From Thalassospira alkalitolerans (GTDB lineage: Bacteria > Pseudomonadota > Alphaproteobacteria > Rhodospirillales > Thalassospiraceae): a DNA stretch of 64,000 bases. Below the pieces are notes generated by a model that was not told the DNA's origin, did no database searches, and saw nothing but the letters and a program-made list of their open reading frames with translations. Within the stretch, counting starts at the first letter, position 1; each line of letters opens with the position of its first letter. A program made the translations under genes and the position numbers. The stretch is taken from the NCBI RefSeq assembly GCF_002115745.1, contig NZ_JFKB01000013.1, positions 28,282-92,281 on the forward strand, given 5' to 3'. Below are positions 1-8,382 of this stretch, in pieces.

Positions 1-1396
1 CGGATTTCTCGGCCCAGCCCGCGGCGGGCAATTTGATATGGGCATAGCGCAGCGTGTCGGTATCGTTGACCGTATCGGAAACAATGACAAGCGGGCACCG
101 CGACAGGGCAAGACGCACTCGGTCCGCATCCGGCATGCTGACGGCGGGATTGGTCGCCATGACCCAGACGGCTTTGATCTTGCCGGTTTCAATGGCGCGG
201 AACATATCGACGGCCTTGTATCCTTCGCCCGGTTCAAGAATGTCGGATTTCCAAAATCGTTTGACCCTGTCAACATCGTTAACATCGTTCGGGTCCATGT
301 GGGCGGCAAGCTGATTGGCAAGGCCGCCAACTTCGCGCCCGCCCATGGCATTTGGCTGTCCGGTGACGGAAAACGGGCTTGATCCCGGTTTGCCGACCCG
401 TCCGGTTGCCAGATGGGTGTTGATGATTGCATTGACCTTGTCCGAGCCGCTGCTGGACTGGTTCACGCCTTGTGAAAACACCGTGACGGTGCGATCAAAC
501 GCGGCAAACCAGCCAAAGAACGTTTCCAGTTTCCCCAGACCCGAGCCATCTTCATTACTGTGCTCGTTGATCCCGGCAGGGTAATCGAGGCCGCATTTTT
601 TTGCAGTGCTTGCTATATCGGGGCAATCGGCACGGGCTTCTGCGACGGCTGCTTCATAGCCACTGACGTGGCGGGCGATATATTTAAGGTCGGTGTGGCC
701 ATTTTGATCAAGCCAAGCCAGCAACCCGTTAAACAGGGCAACGTCGCTGCCCGGTTTGATCGGCAGATGCAGATCGGCGATATCACAACTTGCCGTCTTG
801 CGCGGATCGATTACGACGATTTTGGTGCCGTGCTTTTCCTTGGCCATGCGTAAACGCTGGTTCAATACCGGGTGGCACCATGCAAGGTTTGATCCGGTCA
901 ATATGACAAGATCGGCAATTTCAAGGTCTTCGTAGCAACCCGGAACAACATCCGCGCCAAAGGCGCGTTTGTGGCCAACCACGGTTGATGCCATGCAAAG
1001 CCGCGAATTGGTATCGATATGGGGCGACCCGATAAAGCCTTTGATCAGCTTGTTGGCGATATAATAATCTTCGGTCAACAGCTGACCTGAGACATAAAAC
1101 GCCACCGATTTTGGCCCGTGTTGTTCAATGGTAGCGCGCAGACGGTCCGCGGTTTCGCGTGTCGCGGTCGGCCAGTCGACGGTTTTGCCGTCGACTTCGG
1201 GTTTTAGCAGGCGAAAATCGCGGTTCATTTCCGCCGTAATGGTGTCGATCAATGCCGCACCCTTGGAACAAATGCGCCCCAAATTGGCCGGGTGATCTGG
1301 ATCGCCGCCAACAGCCCAGCCATCGCGTGCCGGTGACACGATCAAGCCACAGCCAACCCCGCAATAGGGACAAGTGGTTTTAACCTCACCCCGCAT
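1..1396 (-). CDS. nasA: Assimilatory nitrate reductase catalytic subunit, partial (3' end outside window)
   Basis: This cytoplasmic molybdopterin enzyme reduces nitrate to nitrite for nitrogen assimilation. The reading frame is open to the left window edge, so only the first 465 codons are visible. The N-terminus carries the 4Fe-4S site as C9, C12, C16 and C43 (CPYCGVGC then ICSKG), followed by the molybdopterin oxidoreductase core. No Tat or Sec signal precedes the cluster, which fits the assimilatory NasA type and not the periplasmic NapA type. The ATG at 1396 overlaps the end of nirD by 11 bases, so the gene is the third in a nirB-nirD-nasA operon and is probably translationally coupled. 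It should be controlled by the sigma-54 promoter and leader upstream of nirB. Confidence 0.93.
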   Translation of the reverse strand, partial: MRGEVKTTCPYCGVGCGLIVSPARDGWAVGGDPDHPANLGRICSKGAALIDTITAEMNRDFRLLKPEVDGKTVDWPTATRETADRLRATIEQHGPKSVAFYVSGQLLTEDYYIANKLIKGFIGSPHIDTNSRLCMASTVVGHKRAFGADVVPGCYEDLEIADLVILTGSNLAWCHPVLNQRLRMAKEKHGTKIVVIDPRKTASCDIADLHLPIKPGSDVALFNGLLAWLDQNGHTDLKYIARHVSGYEAAVAEARADCPDIASTAKKCGLDYPAGINEHSNEDGSGLGKLETFFGWFAAFDRTVTVFSQGVNQSSSGSDKVNAIINTHLATGRVGKPGSSPFSVTGQPNAMGGREVGGLANQLAAHMDPNDVNDVDRVKRFWKSDILEPGEGYKAVDMFRAIETGKIKAVWVMATNPAVSMPDADRVRLALSRCPLVIVSDTVNDTDTLRYAHIKLPAAGWAEKS

Positions 1397-1736
1397 GGCG
1401 CAATCCGATTTGTTCGGCCGTCAGTCCAACATGAACCGAGCCGTCAATCAGACGAATTTCAACTTTGGCCGCGCATCCGTCATCAAGGCCCTGTGCCTCG
1501 CCGGTTTCTAGCGAGAACACCATGTTATGAAGCGGGCAGGTCACGAAATGACCATGAACAATCCCCTGTGCAAGCGGGCCATCCTTGTGCGGGCAACGAT
1601 CCAGCAAGGCAAAGACCTGATCATCAAGGGTTTTGAAAATCGCAATGCGGTCGGTTTCTGTTTGCAAGGTGCGTGCACCTTGGCGCGGGATATTGGCGAT
1701 TGGTCCGACATTTACCCAGTTTACGATATGTGTCAT
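1386..1736 (-). CDS. nirD: Nitrite reductase (NADH) small subunit NirD
   Basis: A 116-residue Rieske-like protein that pairs with NirB in the cytoplasmic nitrite reductase reducing nitrite to ammonium. The Rieske ligands are all present: C48-P-H50 and C67-P-L-H70, so it may hold a 2Fe-2S centre, unlike many NirD proteins that have lost the ligands. It starts 5 bases after the nirB stop and overlaps nasA, which makes it the middle gene of the operon. Length and position are normal for the family. Confidence 0.92.
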   Translation of the reverse strand: MTHIVNWVNVGPIANIPRQGARTLQTETDRIAIFKTLDDQVFALLDRCPHKDGPLAQGIVHGHFVTCPLHNMVFSLETGEAQGLDDGCAAKVEIRLIDGSVHVGLTAEQIGLRHAG

Positions 1737-1741
1737 TGCCG

Positions 1742-4210
1742 TTACTCCGCCGCGACCAGGGAAAGGGATTTGAATTCATGCGCATCAACGGCCTTGCTGG
1801 CGCGTTCTGCCCATGGATCAATCTGTGCTGTTTTCTGGCTTTCGATAAACCGGTTAAACAGGGCGACACGGTTTTGCGCATCATCCACCACACGTTCCTG
1901 AACGTGTTTCAAACCAATCCGTTCGATCCAAGGTGCTGTGCGTTCAAGATAACGCGCTTCTTCGCGGTAAAGCTGGATAAAGGCACCGCAATATTCCTTG
2001 ACCTCGTCACCGGTTGTGACCTTGCATAAAAGCTCGGTGCCGCGCAGATGAATGCCGCCATTCCCGCCGACATGCAGATCCCATCCGCCATCGGTTGCGA
2101 TGATGCCAAAGTCCTTGATCGTGGCTTCGGCGCAGTTGCGCGGGCATCCTGAGACCGCCATCTTGAATTTGTGCGGCATCCAGGAGCCCCATGTCATTTT
2201 TTCAAGTTCGACCCCCATGCTCAGCGACATTTGGGTGCCGAACCGGCACCATTCTTGCCCGACACAGGTTTTGACCGTGCGCAATGACTTGCCATAGGCG
2301 TGACCCGAAACCATCCCGGCCGCGTTCAAATCGGCCCAGACACCCGGAAGATCTTCTTTTTTAACGCCCAAAAGGTCAATACGCTGACCGCCAGTAACCT
2401 TAACCGTCGGGATCTCGAATTTGTCGGCAACATCGGCAATGGCGCGCAATTCACGCGGATTGGTCAAACCACCCCACATACGCGGGACCACGGAATAGGT
2501 GCCGTCTTTTTGGATGTTGGCGTGAACACGTTCATTGATAAAGCGCGATGCGCCATGATCGGCATATTCATTGGGCCATGCTGCCAACAGGTAATAGTTC
2601 AATGCCGGACGGCAAATATGGCAACCATCCGATGATTTCCATTCCAGTTCCTGCATCACGGCGGGCATGGATTTCATATCCTTGGCCTTGATCAGGCGTC
2701 GGACACTGTCATGATCGTGATCGGTGCAGGTACAGATCGGTTTGACAGCCGCAACTTCGTAATCACCGCCAAGCGTTGCGGCCAGAAGGTTTTCAACCAG
2801 CCCCGAACAGGAACCGCATGATGCGGATGCTTTGGTGTGTCCCTTGACCTCGTCAAGCGTGGTCAGGCCCTTTTCGGTGATGGCCGATACGATGGTTCCT
2901 TTGCAAATGCCGTTGCAGCCACAAATCTCTGCGTCATCTGGCAGGGCGGCAACGGCATCAAGCGGGTTTCCAGCGGCACCTCCGGCAAAAGCCTGGCCAA
3001 AGGCAAGGGTATCGCGCAGTTCGGTAACGTCCTGACCATCCTTGATTAACTGGAAATACCAGCCGCCATCGGATGTGTCGCCATAAAGGACCGCACCTTT
3101 GATCTTGCCGTCTTCCAGAACGATGCGTTTGTAAACGCCACGCCCGGCATCGCGGAACACGATTTCCTCGGTCTCGCCGCCGCCGGAAAAATCACCGGCG
3201 GAAAAGACGTCAACACCGGTGACTTTTAGTTTGGTCGATGTGACCGAACCGGCATAGCCATCGGTCTGGATTTCAGCCAGATGATCCGCACAGGATTTTG
3301 CCATTTCAAACAGTGGGGCGACAAGGCCATAGCACTGGCCGCGATGCTGTACGCATTCGCCAACGGCGAAAACGTCGGGATCGCTGGTGGTCATAACGTC
3401 GTCAACAACAATGCCGCGTTCAACGGTAAGGCCGGCATCGGCGCCAAGGCGTCCGTTCGGACGGATGCCAACGGCCATAACCACCAGATCAGCCGGGATC
3501 ATGCGCCCGTCTTTTAAACGAACACCTGTGACGCACTCCGTACCTATGATTTCGGCGGTATCGGCCTCGGTAATTACATCAATACCGCGACGGCCAAGTT
3601 CCTGCGCCAGAAGATAGCCCGCCGATGGATCAAGCTGGCGTTCCATGACATGACCGGCAAGATGAAGAACCGTCACCGTCATGCCGCGTGCTTGCAGGCC
3701 AACGGCAGCTTCAAGGCCCAAAAGCCCGCCGCCGATAACCACTGCAGGGCCACCATTTTCGGCGACTTTCAGCATGATATCGACATCATCAACGTCGCGG
3801 AACGTCACAACACCGGAAAGTTTGTAACCGGGAACCGGGATGATGATCGGGTCGGAACCAGTGGCGAGCAAAAGCTGGTCATAGGCCGTCTCAGAACCGC
3901 TTTTGGATACGACAACTTTGCGGTCGCGATCGATTTTGATCACAGGATCGCCAGAAAACAGGTGAATGCGGTTTTCCTGATACCATTCGTGCGTGTTGAT
4001 GACGATATCGTCAAATTCCTTTTCGCCCGACAGAAGCGGCGAAAGCATGATGCGATTGTAATTAACACGGGGTTCTGCGCCGAAAACGGTGATCTCGTAT
4101 TTATCCGGAGCGCGACCGAGGATTTCCTCGACGGTGCGCATGCCGGCCATGCCGTTGCCGATAACGACAAGACGGGGTTTTTTGGTAAGTGCAGCAGGGA
4201 CGTGGTTCAT
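1742..4210 (-). CDS. nirB: Nitrite reductase (NADH) large subunit NirB
   Basis: An 822-residue FAD, 4Fe-4S and siroheme enzyme that reduces nitrite to ammonium with NAD(P)H. Domains in order: FAD/NAD(P)-binding reductase (VIGNGMAGMR near residue 16, second nucleotide motif VVIGGGLLGLEAA near 157), BFD-like 2Fe-2S segment (CGCNGICKG and ASCGSCSG), then the nitrite/sulfite reductase ferredoxin half and catalytic domain. The siroheme-4Fe-4S ligands are C649, C655, C689 and C693. Length is normal. An AGGAG lies about 11 bases before the ATG. It heads the nirB-nirD-nasA operon and is preceded by a conditional terminator leader (4247-4331) and a sigma-54 promoter. Confidence 0.96.
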   Translation of the reverse strand: MNHVPAALTKKPRLVVIGNGMAGMRTVEEILGRAPDKYEITVFGAEPRVNYNRIMLSPLLSGEKEFDDIVINTHEWYQENRIHLFSGDPVIKIDRDRKVVVSKSGSETAYDQLLLATGSDPIIIPVPGYKLSGVVTFRDVDDVDIMLKVAENGGPAVVIGGGLLGLEAAVGLQARGMTVTVLHLAGHVMERQLDPSAGYLLAQELGRRGIDVITEADTAEIIGTECVTGVRLKDGRMIPADLVVMAVGIRPNGRLGADAGLTVERGIVVDDVMTTSDPDVFAVGECVQHRGQCYGLVAPLFEMAKSCADHLAEIQTDGYAGSVTSTKLKVTGVDVFSAGDFSGGGETEEIVFRDAGRGVYKRIVLEDGKIKGAVLYGDTSDGGWYFQLIKDGQDVTELRDTLAFGQAFAGGAAGNPLDAVAALPDDAEICGCNGICKGTIVSAITEKGLTTLDEVKGHTKASASCGSCSGLVENLLAATLGGDYEVAAVKPICTCTDHDHDSVRRLIKAKDMKSMPAVMQELEWKSSDGCHICRPALNYYLLAAWPNEYADHGASRFINERVHANIQKDGTYSVVPRMWGGLTNPRELRAIADVADKFEIPTVKVTGGQRIDLLGVKKEDLPGVWADLNAAGMVSGHAYGKSLRTVKTCVGQEWCRFGTQMSLSMGVELEKMTWGSWMPHKFKMAVSGCPRNCAEATIKDFGIIATDGGWDLHVGGNGGIHLRGTELLCKVTTGDEVKEYCGAFIQLYREEARYLERTAPWIERIGLKHVQERVVDDAQNRVALFNRFIESQKTAQIDPWAERASKAVDAHEFKSLSLVAAE

Positions 4211-4246
4211 TTGTCTCTGGCTCCTGGTCGCGGGAAGCGAAATGGC

Positions 4247-4300
4247 AAAAAAAAACGCCCGATGCGCACTGCCTTACAAAAAAGCAATCTCGCAACGGAC
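4247..4300 (-). terminator. Intrinsic terminator (attenuator) in the nirB leader
   Basis: On the leftward transcript a 10-position stem pairs GTCCGTTGCG (4291-4300) with CGCATCGGGC (4257-4266), with one mismatch and one wobble pair, around a loop that can itself fold. A run of nine T follows at once (4247-4255). It lies about 37 bases before the nirB start codon, so it would stop transcription before the first gene unless overridden. Its left arm shares 4296-4300 with the 3' arm of the second leader hairpin, so the two folds exclude each other. Confidence 0.72.
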
Positions 4301-4331
4301 GTCGTTATCCGGTGAACCCGCCATTGGATTC
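4296..4331 (-). promoter_or_regulatory. ANTAR-type two-hairpin leader of nirB (NasT target)
   Basis: Two hairpins with six-base loops sit side by side on the leftward RNA. P1 (4314-4331) is GAAUCC, loop AAUGGC, GGGUUC. P2 (4296-4311) is CGGAU, loop AACGAC, GUCCG. Both loops have A at position 1 and G at position 4, the pattern known to be bound by ANTAR proteins. They are separated by two bases, and the P2 3' arm is part of the terminator stem. NasT, which ends in an ANTAR domain, is encoded 2.1 kb away. Binding is inferred. Confidence 0.75.
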
Positions 4332-4397
4332 TATATATAGATTTGGCATTTCTGCCGGTGCAGCAGGCGACCTTGCCCGCGCTCTTGCCTTTTACTA

Positions 4398-4413
4398 TAC
4401 AAGTTGCGTGCCA
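4398..4413 (-). promoter_or_regulatory. Sigma-54 promoter of nirB-nirD-nasA
   Basis: The leftward strand reads TGGCACGCAACTTGTA, matching the sigma-54 consensus TGGCAC-N5-TTGC with one change at the last core base. The expected start site, about 12 bases downstream, falls near 4387, just before the structured leader. This implies an activator such as NtrC, but I could not see a clear NtrC site. Confidence 0.72.
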
Positions 4414-4662
4414 GAATTGCGGCGTGGTGCGGAAAACTTTCAAGTCCCTGATTTTGAACCGGATTTCCAATGGTGAAATCTGCACGTAAATTATGTGTGA
4501 TCATTTATTGATTAAAAAATATACACACAAGGGGCGTGGGGATTAAAAAATGAACAAAATATCGGTTTGTATCGGTTGTTAAGTTTGCGTTTGTGCACCT
4601 GCGGTTGCGGAAAATCTCGTTATTTCAGGTGATTACTTGAAAAATTCCGCGGTGCGAAAAAT
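4414..4662. other. Intergenic region between two divergent sigma-54 promoters
   Basis: About 250 bases with no gene, lying between the nirB promoter (leftward) and the narK promoter (rightward). It is AT-rich around 4495-4540 and would be the natural place for shared enhancer sites. A weak half-match to an NtrC site is seen at 4595-4610 (TGCACC followed by TTGCGG), not enough to call. Confidence 0.5.
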
Positions 4663-4678
4663 TGGCGCACCGTTTGCA
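4663..4678 (+). promoter_or_regulatory. Sigma-54 promoter of narK-nasT-nasS
   Basis: TGGCGCACCGTTTGCA has the GG and GC doublets with the exact 10-base separation of sigma-54 promoters, with one change in the -24 box. The start site would be near 4690, leaving a leader of about 240 bases before narK that contains two six-base-loop hairpins. Confidence 0.65.
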
Positions 4679-4715
4679 CCTGTCCATAGTTAAGTGAGCT
4701 GTCTCTTTTGGGCAG

Positions 4716-4760
4716 ACCCAATGATGGGTGTCTTGCTGTTCTTCGTCCAATGGCGGGCGA
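4716..4760 (+). promoter_or_regulatory. ANTAR-type two-hairpin leader of narK
   Basis: P1 (4716-4729) is ACCC, loop AAUGAU, GGGU. P2 (4743-4760) is UCGUCC, loop AAUGGC, GGGCGA. Both loops have A1 and G4. The P2 loop is identical to the P1 loop of the nirB and nrtA leaders. A third hairpin with loop GACGUU (4760-4773) follows directly. Unlike the other two leaders, no stem followed by a T run is visible before the narK start, so the mode of control here is unclear. Confidence 0.58.
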
Positions 4761-4929
4761 TCAGACGTTTGATCCTGGCGCATCGCAAAGGTGCAGCCTT
4801 GATCGTATCGAATGACGGGCCGCCAGCGCAATCCAACTGATGAAGCGTGCGGTCCGTGGGGAATAACCGTCGGTCGCAACACTTGGGAAACTTTACGTTC
4901 GCACGACCCAAACGAAGGGCTTCATTGTT

Positions 4930-6294
4930 ATGGAAATCAAGAACAAGGCGCCGCGCATCAATCTGTTCAGTCTCAAGACTGTTCAAATGCGGACATTTCA
5001 TCTGACCTGGCTTGCCTTCTTTCTGTGCTTTTTTGGCTGGTTCGGTATTGCGCCGTTGATGCCGCTGGTGCGGGATGACCTTGGTCTGACCAAGGGGGAA
5101 ATCGGCAATACCATTATTGCGTCTGTCGCAATTACCGTTCTTGTCCGCCTTTTGATCGGTCCGCTTTGTGACAAGATCGGGCCGCGCAAAACCTATACCG
5201 GGCTTCTTGTGATGGGGTCGCTGCCTGTCATGCTGATCGGCCTTGCCGACAGTTATGAAACCTTCCTTTTGGCGCGTCTGGCCATTGGGTCGATCGGTGC
5301 GTCATTTGTGATCACGCAGTATCATACCTCGACCATGTTTGCGCCAAATGTTGTTGGCACGGCTAATGCCACAACGGCGGGCTGGGGCAACCTTGGCGGT
5401 GGTGTGACCCAGATGGTGATGCCATTGATCCTTGCCATGGTGCTTGGTTTCGGGGTTGTGGAAACCATGGGCTGGCGTCTGGCAATGGTTTTCCCCGGTG
5501 TGATCATGCTGGTGGTCGCTGTTCTCTACTGGTTCTTCACCACGGATGCGCCAGATGGGAACTTTGCCGACATGCGCAACAGTGGTGCGTTGCCCCCCGA
5601 AGATGACCATGCAGGCGTGACCAAGGGAATGCTGGCTGCGGCCGGGGATTTTCGTGTTTGGGCACTGTTTCTGGTTTACGGCGCATGTTTCGGTGTTGAA
5701 CTGACCATCAATAACATTGCGGCGATCTATTTCTTTGATCGGTTCGAACTGAGTTTGCAGACCGCCGGTTTGATTGCCGGGTTGTTTGGCTTGATGAATA
5801 TTTTTGCCCGGACATTGGGCGGGGCGTTTTCTGACAAGTTTGCTGCCAAAAGCGGTCTGTCGGGTCGTGTGAGGTTCCTGTTCCTGACGCTGTTCATCGA
5901 AGGTATCGCGCTTGTGGCATTTTCAATGATGGATGCATTGCTGATCGCCGTGTCGATGATGGTGGTCTTCTCGTTGTTTGTGCAGATGTCCGAGGGGGCT
6001 ACCTTTGGGATTGTCCCGTTCATTAACCGAAAGGCGCTGGGCTCGGTCGCCGGTATCGTTGGTGCGGGGGGCAATGCCGGTGCAGTTGCCGCAGGCTTTT
6101 TATTCAAATCCGAGGCTTTGACCTATCAGGAAGGCCTGATGTATCTGGGCTTTGCTGTGATTATCTGTTCCTTTGCCGCCCTTGCCGTGCGTTTTTCCGA
6201 AGCAACTGTTGCCGAAGAAAAAGCGCGTTTTGAAAAGGCCATGCTGGAACGCAACGGTGCGCTTTCGGGGGCACAGGCCGTACCGGCGGAATAA
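4930..6294 (+). CDS. narK: Nitrate/nitrite transporter, MFS superfamily (NarK/NasA type)
   Basis: A 454-residue membrane protein with about 12 hydrophobic segments and the NarK family opening (TFHLTWLAFFLCFFGWFG), a GPLCDKIGPRKTY loop between helices 2 and 3, and glycine-rich nitrate signature segments (GWGNLGGGVTQ near 155, GAGGNAGAVAAG near 385). It imports nitrate and/or exports nitrite. The ATG is preceded by GAAGGG at 10 bases. It is first in a narK-nasT-nasS unit, so the cell has two uptake routes here, this one and NrtABCD. Confidence 0.9.
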   Translation: MEIKNKAPRINLFSLKTVQMRTFHLTWLAFFLCFFGWFGIAPLMPLVRDDLGLTKGEIGNTIIASVAITVLVRLLIGPLCDKIGPRKTYTGLLVMGSLPVMLIGLADSYETFLLARLAIGSIGASFVITQYHTSTMFAPNVVGTANATTAGWGNLGGGVTQMVMPLILAMVLGFGVVETMGWRLAMVFPGVIMLVVAVLYWFFTTDAPDGNFADMRNSGALPPEDDHAGVTKGMLAAAGDFRVWALFLVYGACFGVELTINNIAAIYFFDRFELSLQTAGLIAGLFGLMNIFARTLGGAFSDKFAAKSGLSGRVRFLFLTLFIEGIALVAFSMMDALLIAVSMMVVFSLFVQMSEGATFGIVPFINRKALGSVAGIVGAGGNAGAVAAGFLFKSEALTYQEGLMYLGFAVIICSFAALAVRFSEATVAEEKARFEKAMLERNGALSGAQAVPAE

Positions 6295-6308
6295 CAATTG
6301 ATTTTGCC

Positions 6309-6332
6309 GGGATGCGGCATTTGTCGCATCCC
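6309..6332 (+). terminator. Hairpin after narK
   Basis: GGGATGCG pairs with CGCATCCC around an 8-base loop 15 bases after the narK stop. No T run follows, so it may stabilise the narK mRNA or attenuate transcription into nasT instead of ending it. A second GC-rich stem (CCGGG/CCCGG) follows at 6343-6360. Confidence 0.4.
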
Positions 6333-6389
6333 GCGATGGCACCGGGTCATCAAGGCCCGGGTCAAAAAAGAACAAATAGGAGAGAGACC

Positions 6390-6413
6390 TTGATCGTCAG
6401 GGATCTGATTTAA
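6390..6413 (+). other. Possible 7-codon leader ORF ending at the nasT start
   Basis: A strong AGGAGAGAG sequence at 6378-6386 lies 3 bases before a TTG codon that opens a seven-codon frame ending in TAA, whose stop directly precedes the nasT ATG. The nasT ATG itself has only AGGGA at about 11 bases. Coupled translation from this mini-ORF is a plausible way to set NasT dose. No amino acid pattern suggests attenuation. Confidence 0.3.
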
Positions 6414-7001
6414 ATGAAGCAAGAAGACTTCAATATTCTGGTGATCGATGAAAACCCCGACCGCGCTGCCATTGTCGAGCGCGGCCTTGTCGAGGGCGGC
6501 TATGCCCGCGTCAGTCGTATCGGGACGTCATTCAATCTGGTCGAGCGTATTCAGGCCCTGGCCCCAGATATCATCATCATTGATCTTGAAAATCCGGATC
6601 GCGATACGCTGGAGCAGATGTTTCAGGTGTCTCGTGCCATTGCACGCCCGATTGCAATGTTTGTCGACCAAAGTGATCATAATATGATCCGCGAGGCCGT
6701 GGAGGCCGGGGTCAGTGCCTATGTCGTTGATGGTTTGCGTCAGGATCGCATCCGGCCCATCGTCGAGATGGCCATTTCGCGTTTCGGTGCATTTGATCAG
6801 CTTCGGCGGGAACGTGACGAGGCCAAGGCCAAGCTTAGCGAGCGCAAATTGATCGACCGGGCAAAAGGGCTTCTGATGCAGGAAAAGGGACTGTCCGAAG
6901 AGGATGCCTATAACCTGCTGCGCAAAAACGCCATGAAACAGAACCGCAAGATTTATGAGATTGCGCAAAGCGTCATCACGGCTTTTCAGTTGGAGTTCTA
7001 A
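6414..7001 (+). CDS. nasT: NasT, ANTAR-domain nitrate/nitrite-responsive antiterminator
   Basis: A 195-residue regulator. Residues 5-125 look like a receiver domain (ILVIDENPDRAA, then IIIDLENPD), and residues about 140-195 form the RNA-binding ANTAR helical bundle (RAKGLLMQEKGLSEEDAY). In known NasTS systems NasT binds leader hairpins and prevents termination, and is held inactive by NasS without nitrate. Here three nearby leaders carry the expected hairpins. The start codon directly abuts a mini-ORF stop (TAAATG), see 6390-6413. The stop is 3 bases from nasS, so the pair is co-translated. Confidence 0.95.
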   Translation: MKQEDFNILVIDENPDRAAIVERGLVEGGYARVSRIGTSFNLVERIQALAPDIIIIDLENPDRDTLEQMFQVSRAIARPIAMFVDQSDHNMIREAVEAGVSAYVVDGLRQDRIRPIVEMAISRFGAFDQLRRERDEAKAKLSERKLIDRAKGLLMQEKGLSEEDAYNLLRKNAMKQNRKIYEIAQSVITAFQLEF

Positions 7002-7004
7002 CGC

Positions 7005-8237
7005 ATGCCTCTAAAACAGGTACGACTTGGCTTTGTGCCGCTTGTGGATTGTGCTTTGCCGGTTGTTGCGCGCACCAAGGGCTTTGCCGAGGAAGAAAAT
7101 ATTGATCTGACCCTGACCCGGGAAATGTCCTGGGCGGCGATCCGCGACAAATTGTCTTATGGTGTTTTTGATGCGGCCCATCTTTTGGCTGGTATTCCAT
7201 TGGCATCGCGTCTTGGTCTTGGCGGGGTGCCTGCACAGCGTCTGGTTGTGCCGATGGCGCTTGGTCGGGGCGGGAATGCGATCACGGTATCGATCCGTCT
7301 TTATCAACGCATGCTCGAAGCGGATCCGGCTGCCATGCACGGCCCGCGCGGACTGTCGGCGCGGGCGCTGAAAAAGGTGATTGACGAAGACCGTGCCGCG
7401 GGTCGCCCCATCATGTCTTTTGCAACGGTATTTCCGTTCTCAAGCCATAATTATGAATTGCGCTATTGGATGGCGTCGAGCGGAATTGATCCTGATAACG
7501 ACGTCAATATCGGGGTGATCGCGCCGCCGCGGATGTTTGACAGTCTGCGCAATGGCTGGGTCGATGGCTATTGTGTTGGTGAACCTTGGAACCAGCGGGC
7601 TGTTTTTCATGGGGACGGGGCAATTGTTGCGCTAAAGGATGATATCTGGTCGCGCAGTCCGGAAAAGGTTTTGGGTGTGCGCGAAGACTGGGCGCTTTCC
7701 AATCCCGATACGGTTGATGCATTGGTGCGTGCACTGGTGCGTTCCGCTGAATGGGCAGATCAGCCTGAAAACCGTACCGAGCTGGCGCAATTGTTGTCCG
7801 ATGAAAATCATGTCGGGGCATCTTTTGATATTCTGCGTGCGTCTTTGTTGGGGCGTCCGATTCTTAAGCCAGGTGGTAATCCCATTGATGCGCCAGATCG
7901 GCATGTGTTTTATCGCTATACCGCGACCTTCCCCTGGCTGTCACAGGGGGCTTGGGTTGGTCGCCAGATGCAGCGATGGGGGCAGGTTGATGCCTCGGTC
8001 GACTTTAACGCGGTCATATCGGAAATCTATCGCCCGGATCTTTATCGCCGCGCGGTGGCGGGGCTTGATGTCGCCTTGCCGCGTGATGATTGGCGGGTCG
8101 AAGGATTAAACGATGCTGCGGATCGCGCACTTGTCGGGGCTGATGCGTTTCTTGATAACAGTACTTTTGACATGCGCAATGCGGCCCCCATTGCTGCGGC
8201 GGGGGCGGCGGACCGGGTGGTGGCGTCGGACACCTGA
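7005..8237 (+). CDS. nasS: NasS, cytoplasmic nitrate/nitrite sensor (NrtA-like)
   Basis: A 410-residue protein of the NrtA/CmpA solute-binding fold, clearly related to the exported NrtA in this window (shared blocks FGTx[20 protein letters not shown] and [11 protein letters not shown]). It lacks any signal peptide: it begins MPLKQVRLGFVPLVD, so it stays in the cytoplasm. That is the hallmark of NasS, which binds nitrate or nitrite and then releases NasT. It follows nasT by 3 bases. Confidence 0.93.
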   Translation: MPLKQVRLGFVPLVDCALPVVARTKGFAEEENIDLTLTREMSWAAIRDKLSYGVFDAAHLLAGIPLASRLGLGGVPAQRLVVPMALGRGGNAITVSIRLYQRMLEADPAAMHGPRGLSARALKKVIDEDRAAGRPIMSFATVFPFSSHNYELRYWMASSGIDPDNDVNIGVIAPPRMFDSLRNGWVDGYCVGEPWNQRAVFHGDGAIVALKDDIWSRSPEKVLGVREDWALSNPDTVDALVRALVRSAEWADQPENRTELAQLLSDENHVGASFDILRASLLGRPILKPGGNPIDAPDRHVFYRYTATFPWLSQGAWVGRQMQRWGQVDASVDFNAVISEIYRPDLYRRAVAGLDVALPRDDWRVEGLNDAADRALVGADAFLDNSTFDMRNAAPIAAAGAADRVVASDT

Positions 8238-8316
8238 TCATTTCGGTCTTGCTGCTGTGGATGGCCATGGCAAGGCAGTGGAATTGGTTGGGGTGCACTG
8301 CCCGAAACAGAATGAC

Positions 8317-8360
8317 AAAGCAAAACGGCATGCTCCTGATGGGGCATGCCGTTTTGCTTT
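8317..8360. terminator. Bidirectional terminator between nasS and nrtCD
   Basis: A perfect 17-base inverted repeat (AAAGCAAAACGGCATGC) around a 10-base loop lies between two convergent genes. The A-rich and T-rich stem ends give a U-rich tail in both directions. Confidence 0.85.
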
Positions 8361-8382
8361 ATCAGGATTGCTGGGGCCGTTG

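Noticed and set aside
4651..4671. Inverted repeat GGTGCG-N9-CGCACC as an NtrC site before narK
   Set aside because: The half-sites face the wrong way (GTGC then GCAC); NtrC sites read GCAC then GTGC. The right half is part of the sigma-54 box.
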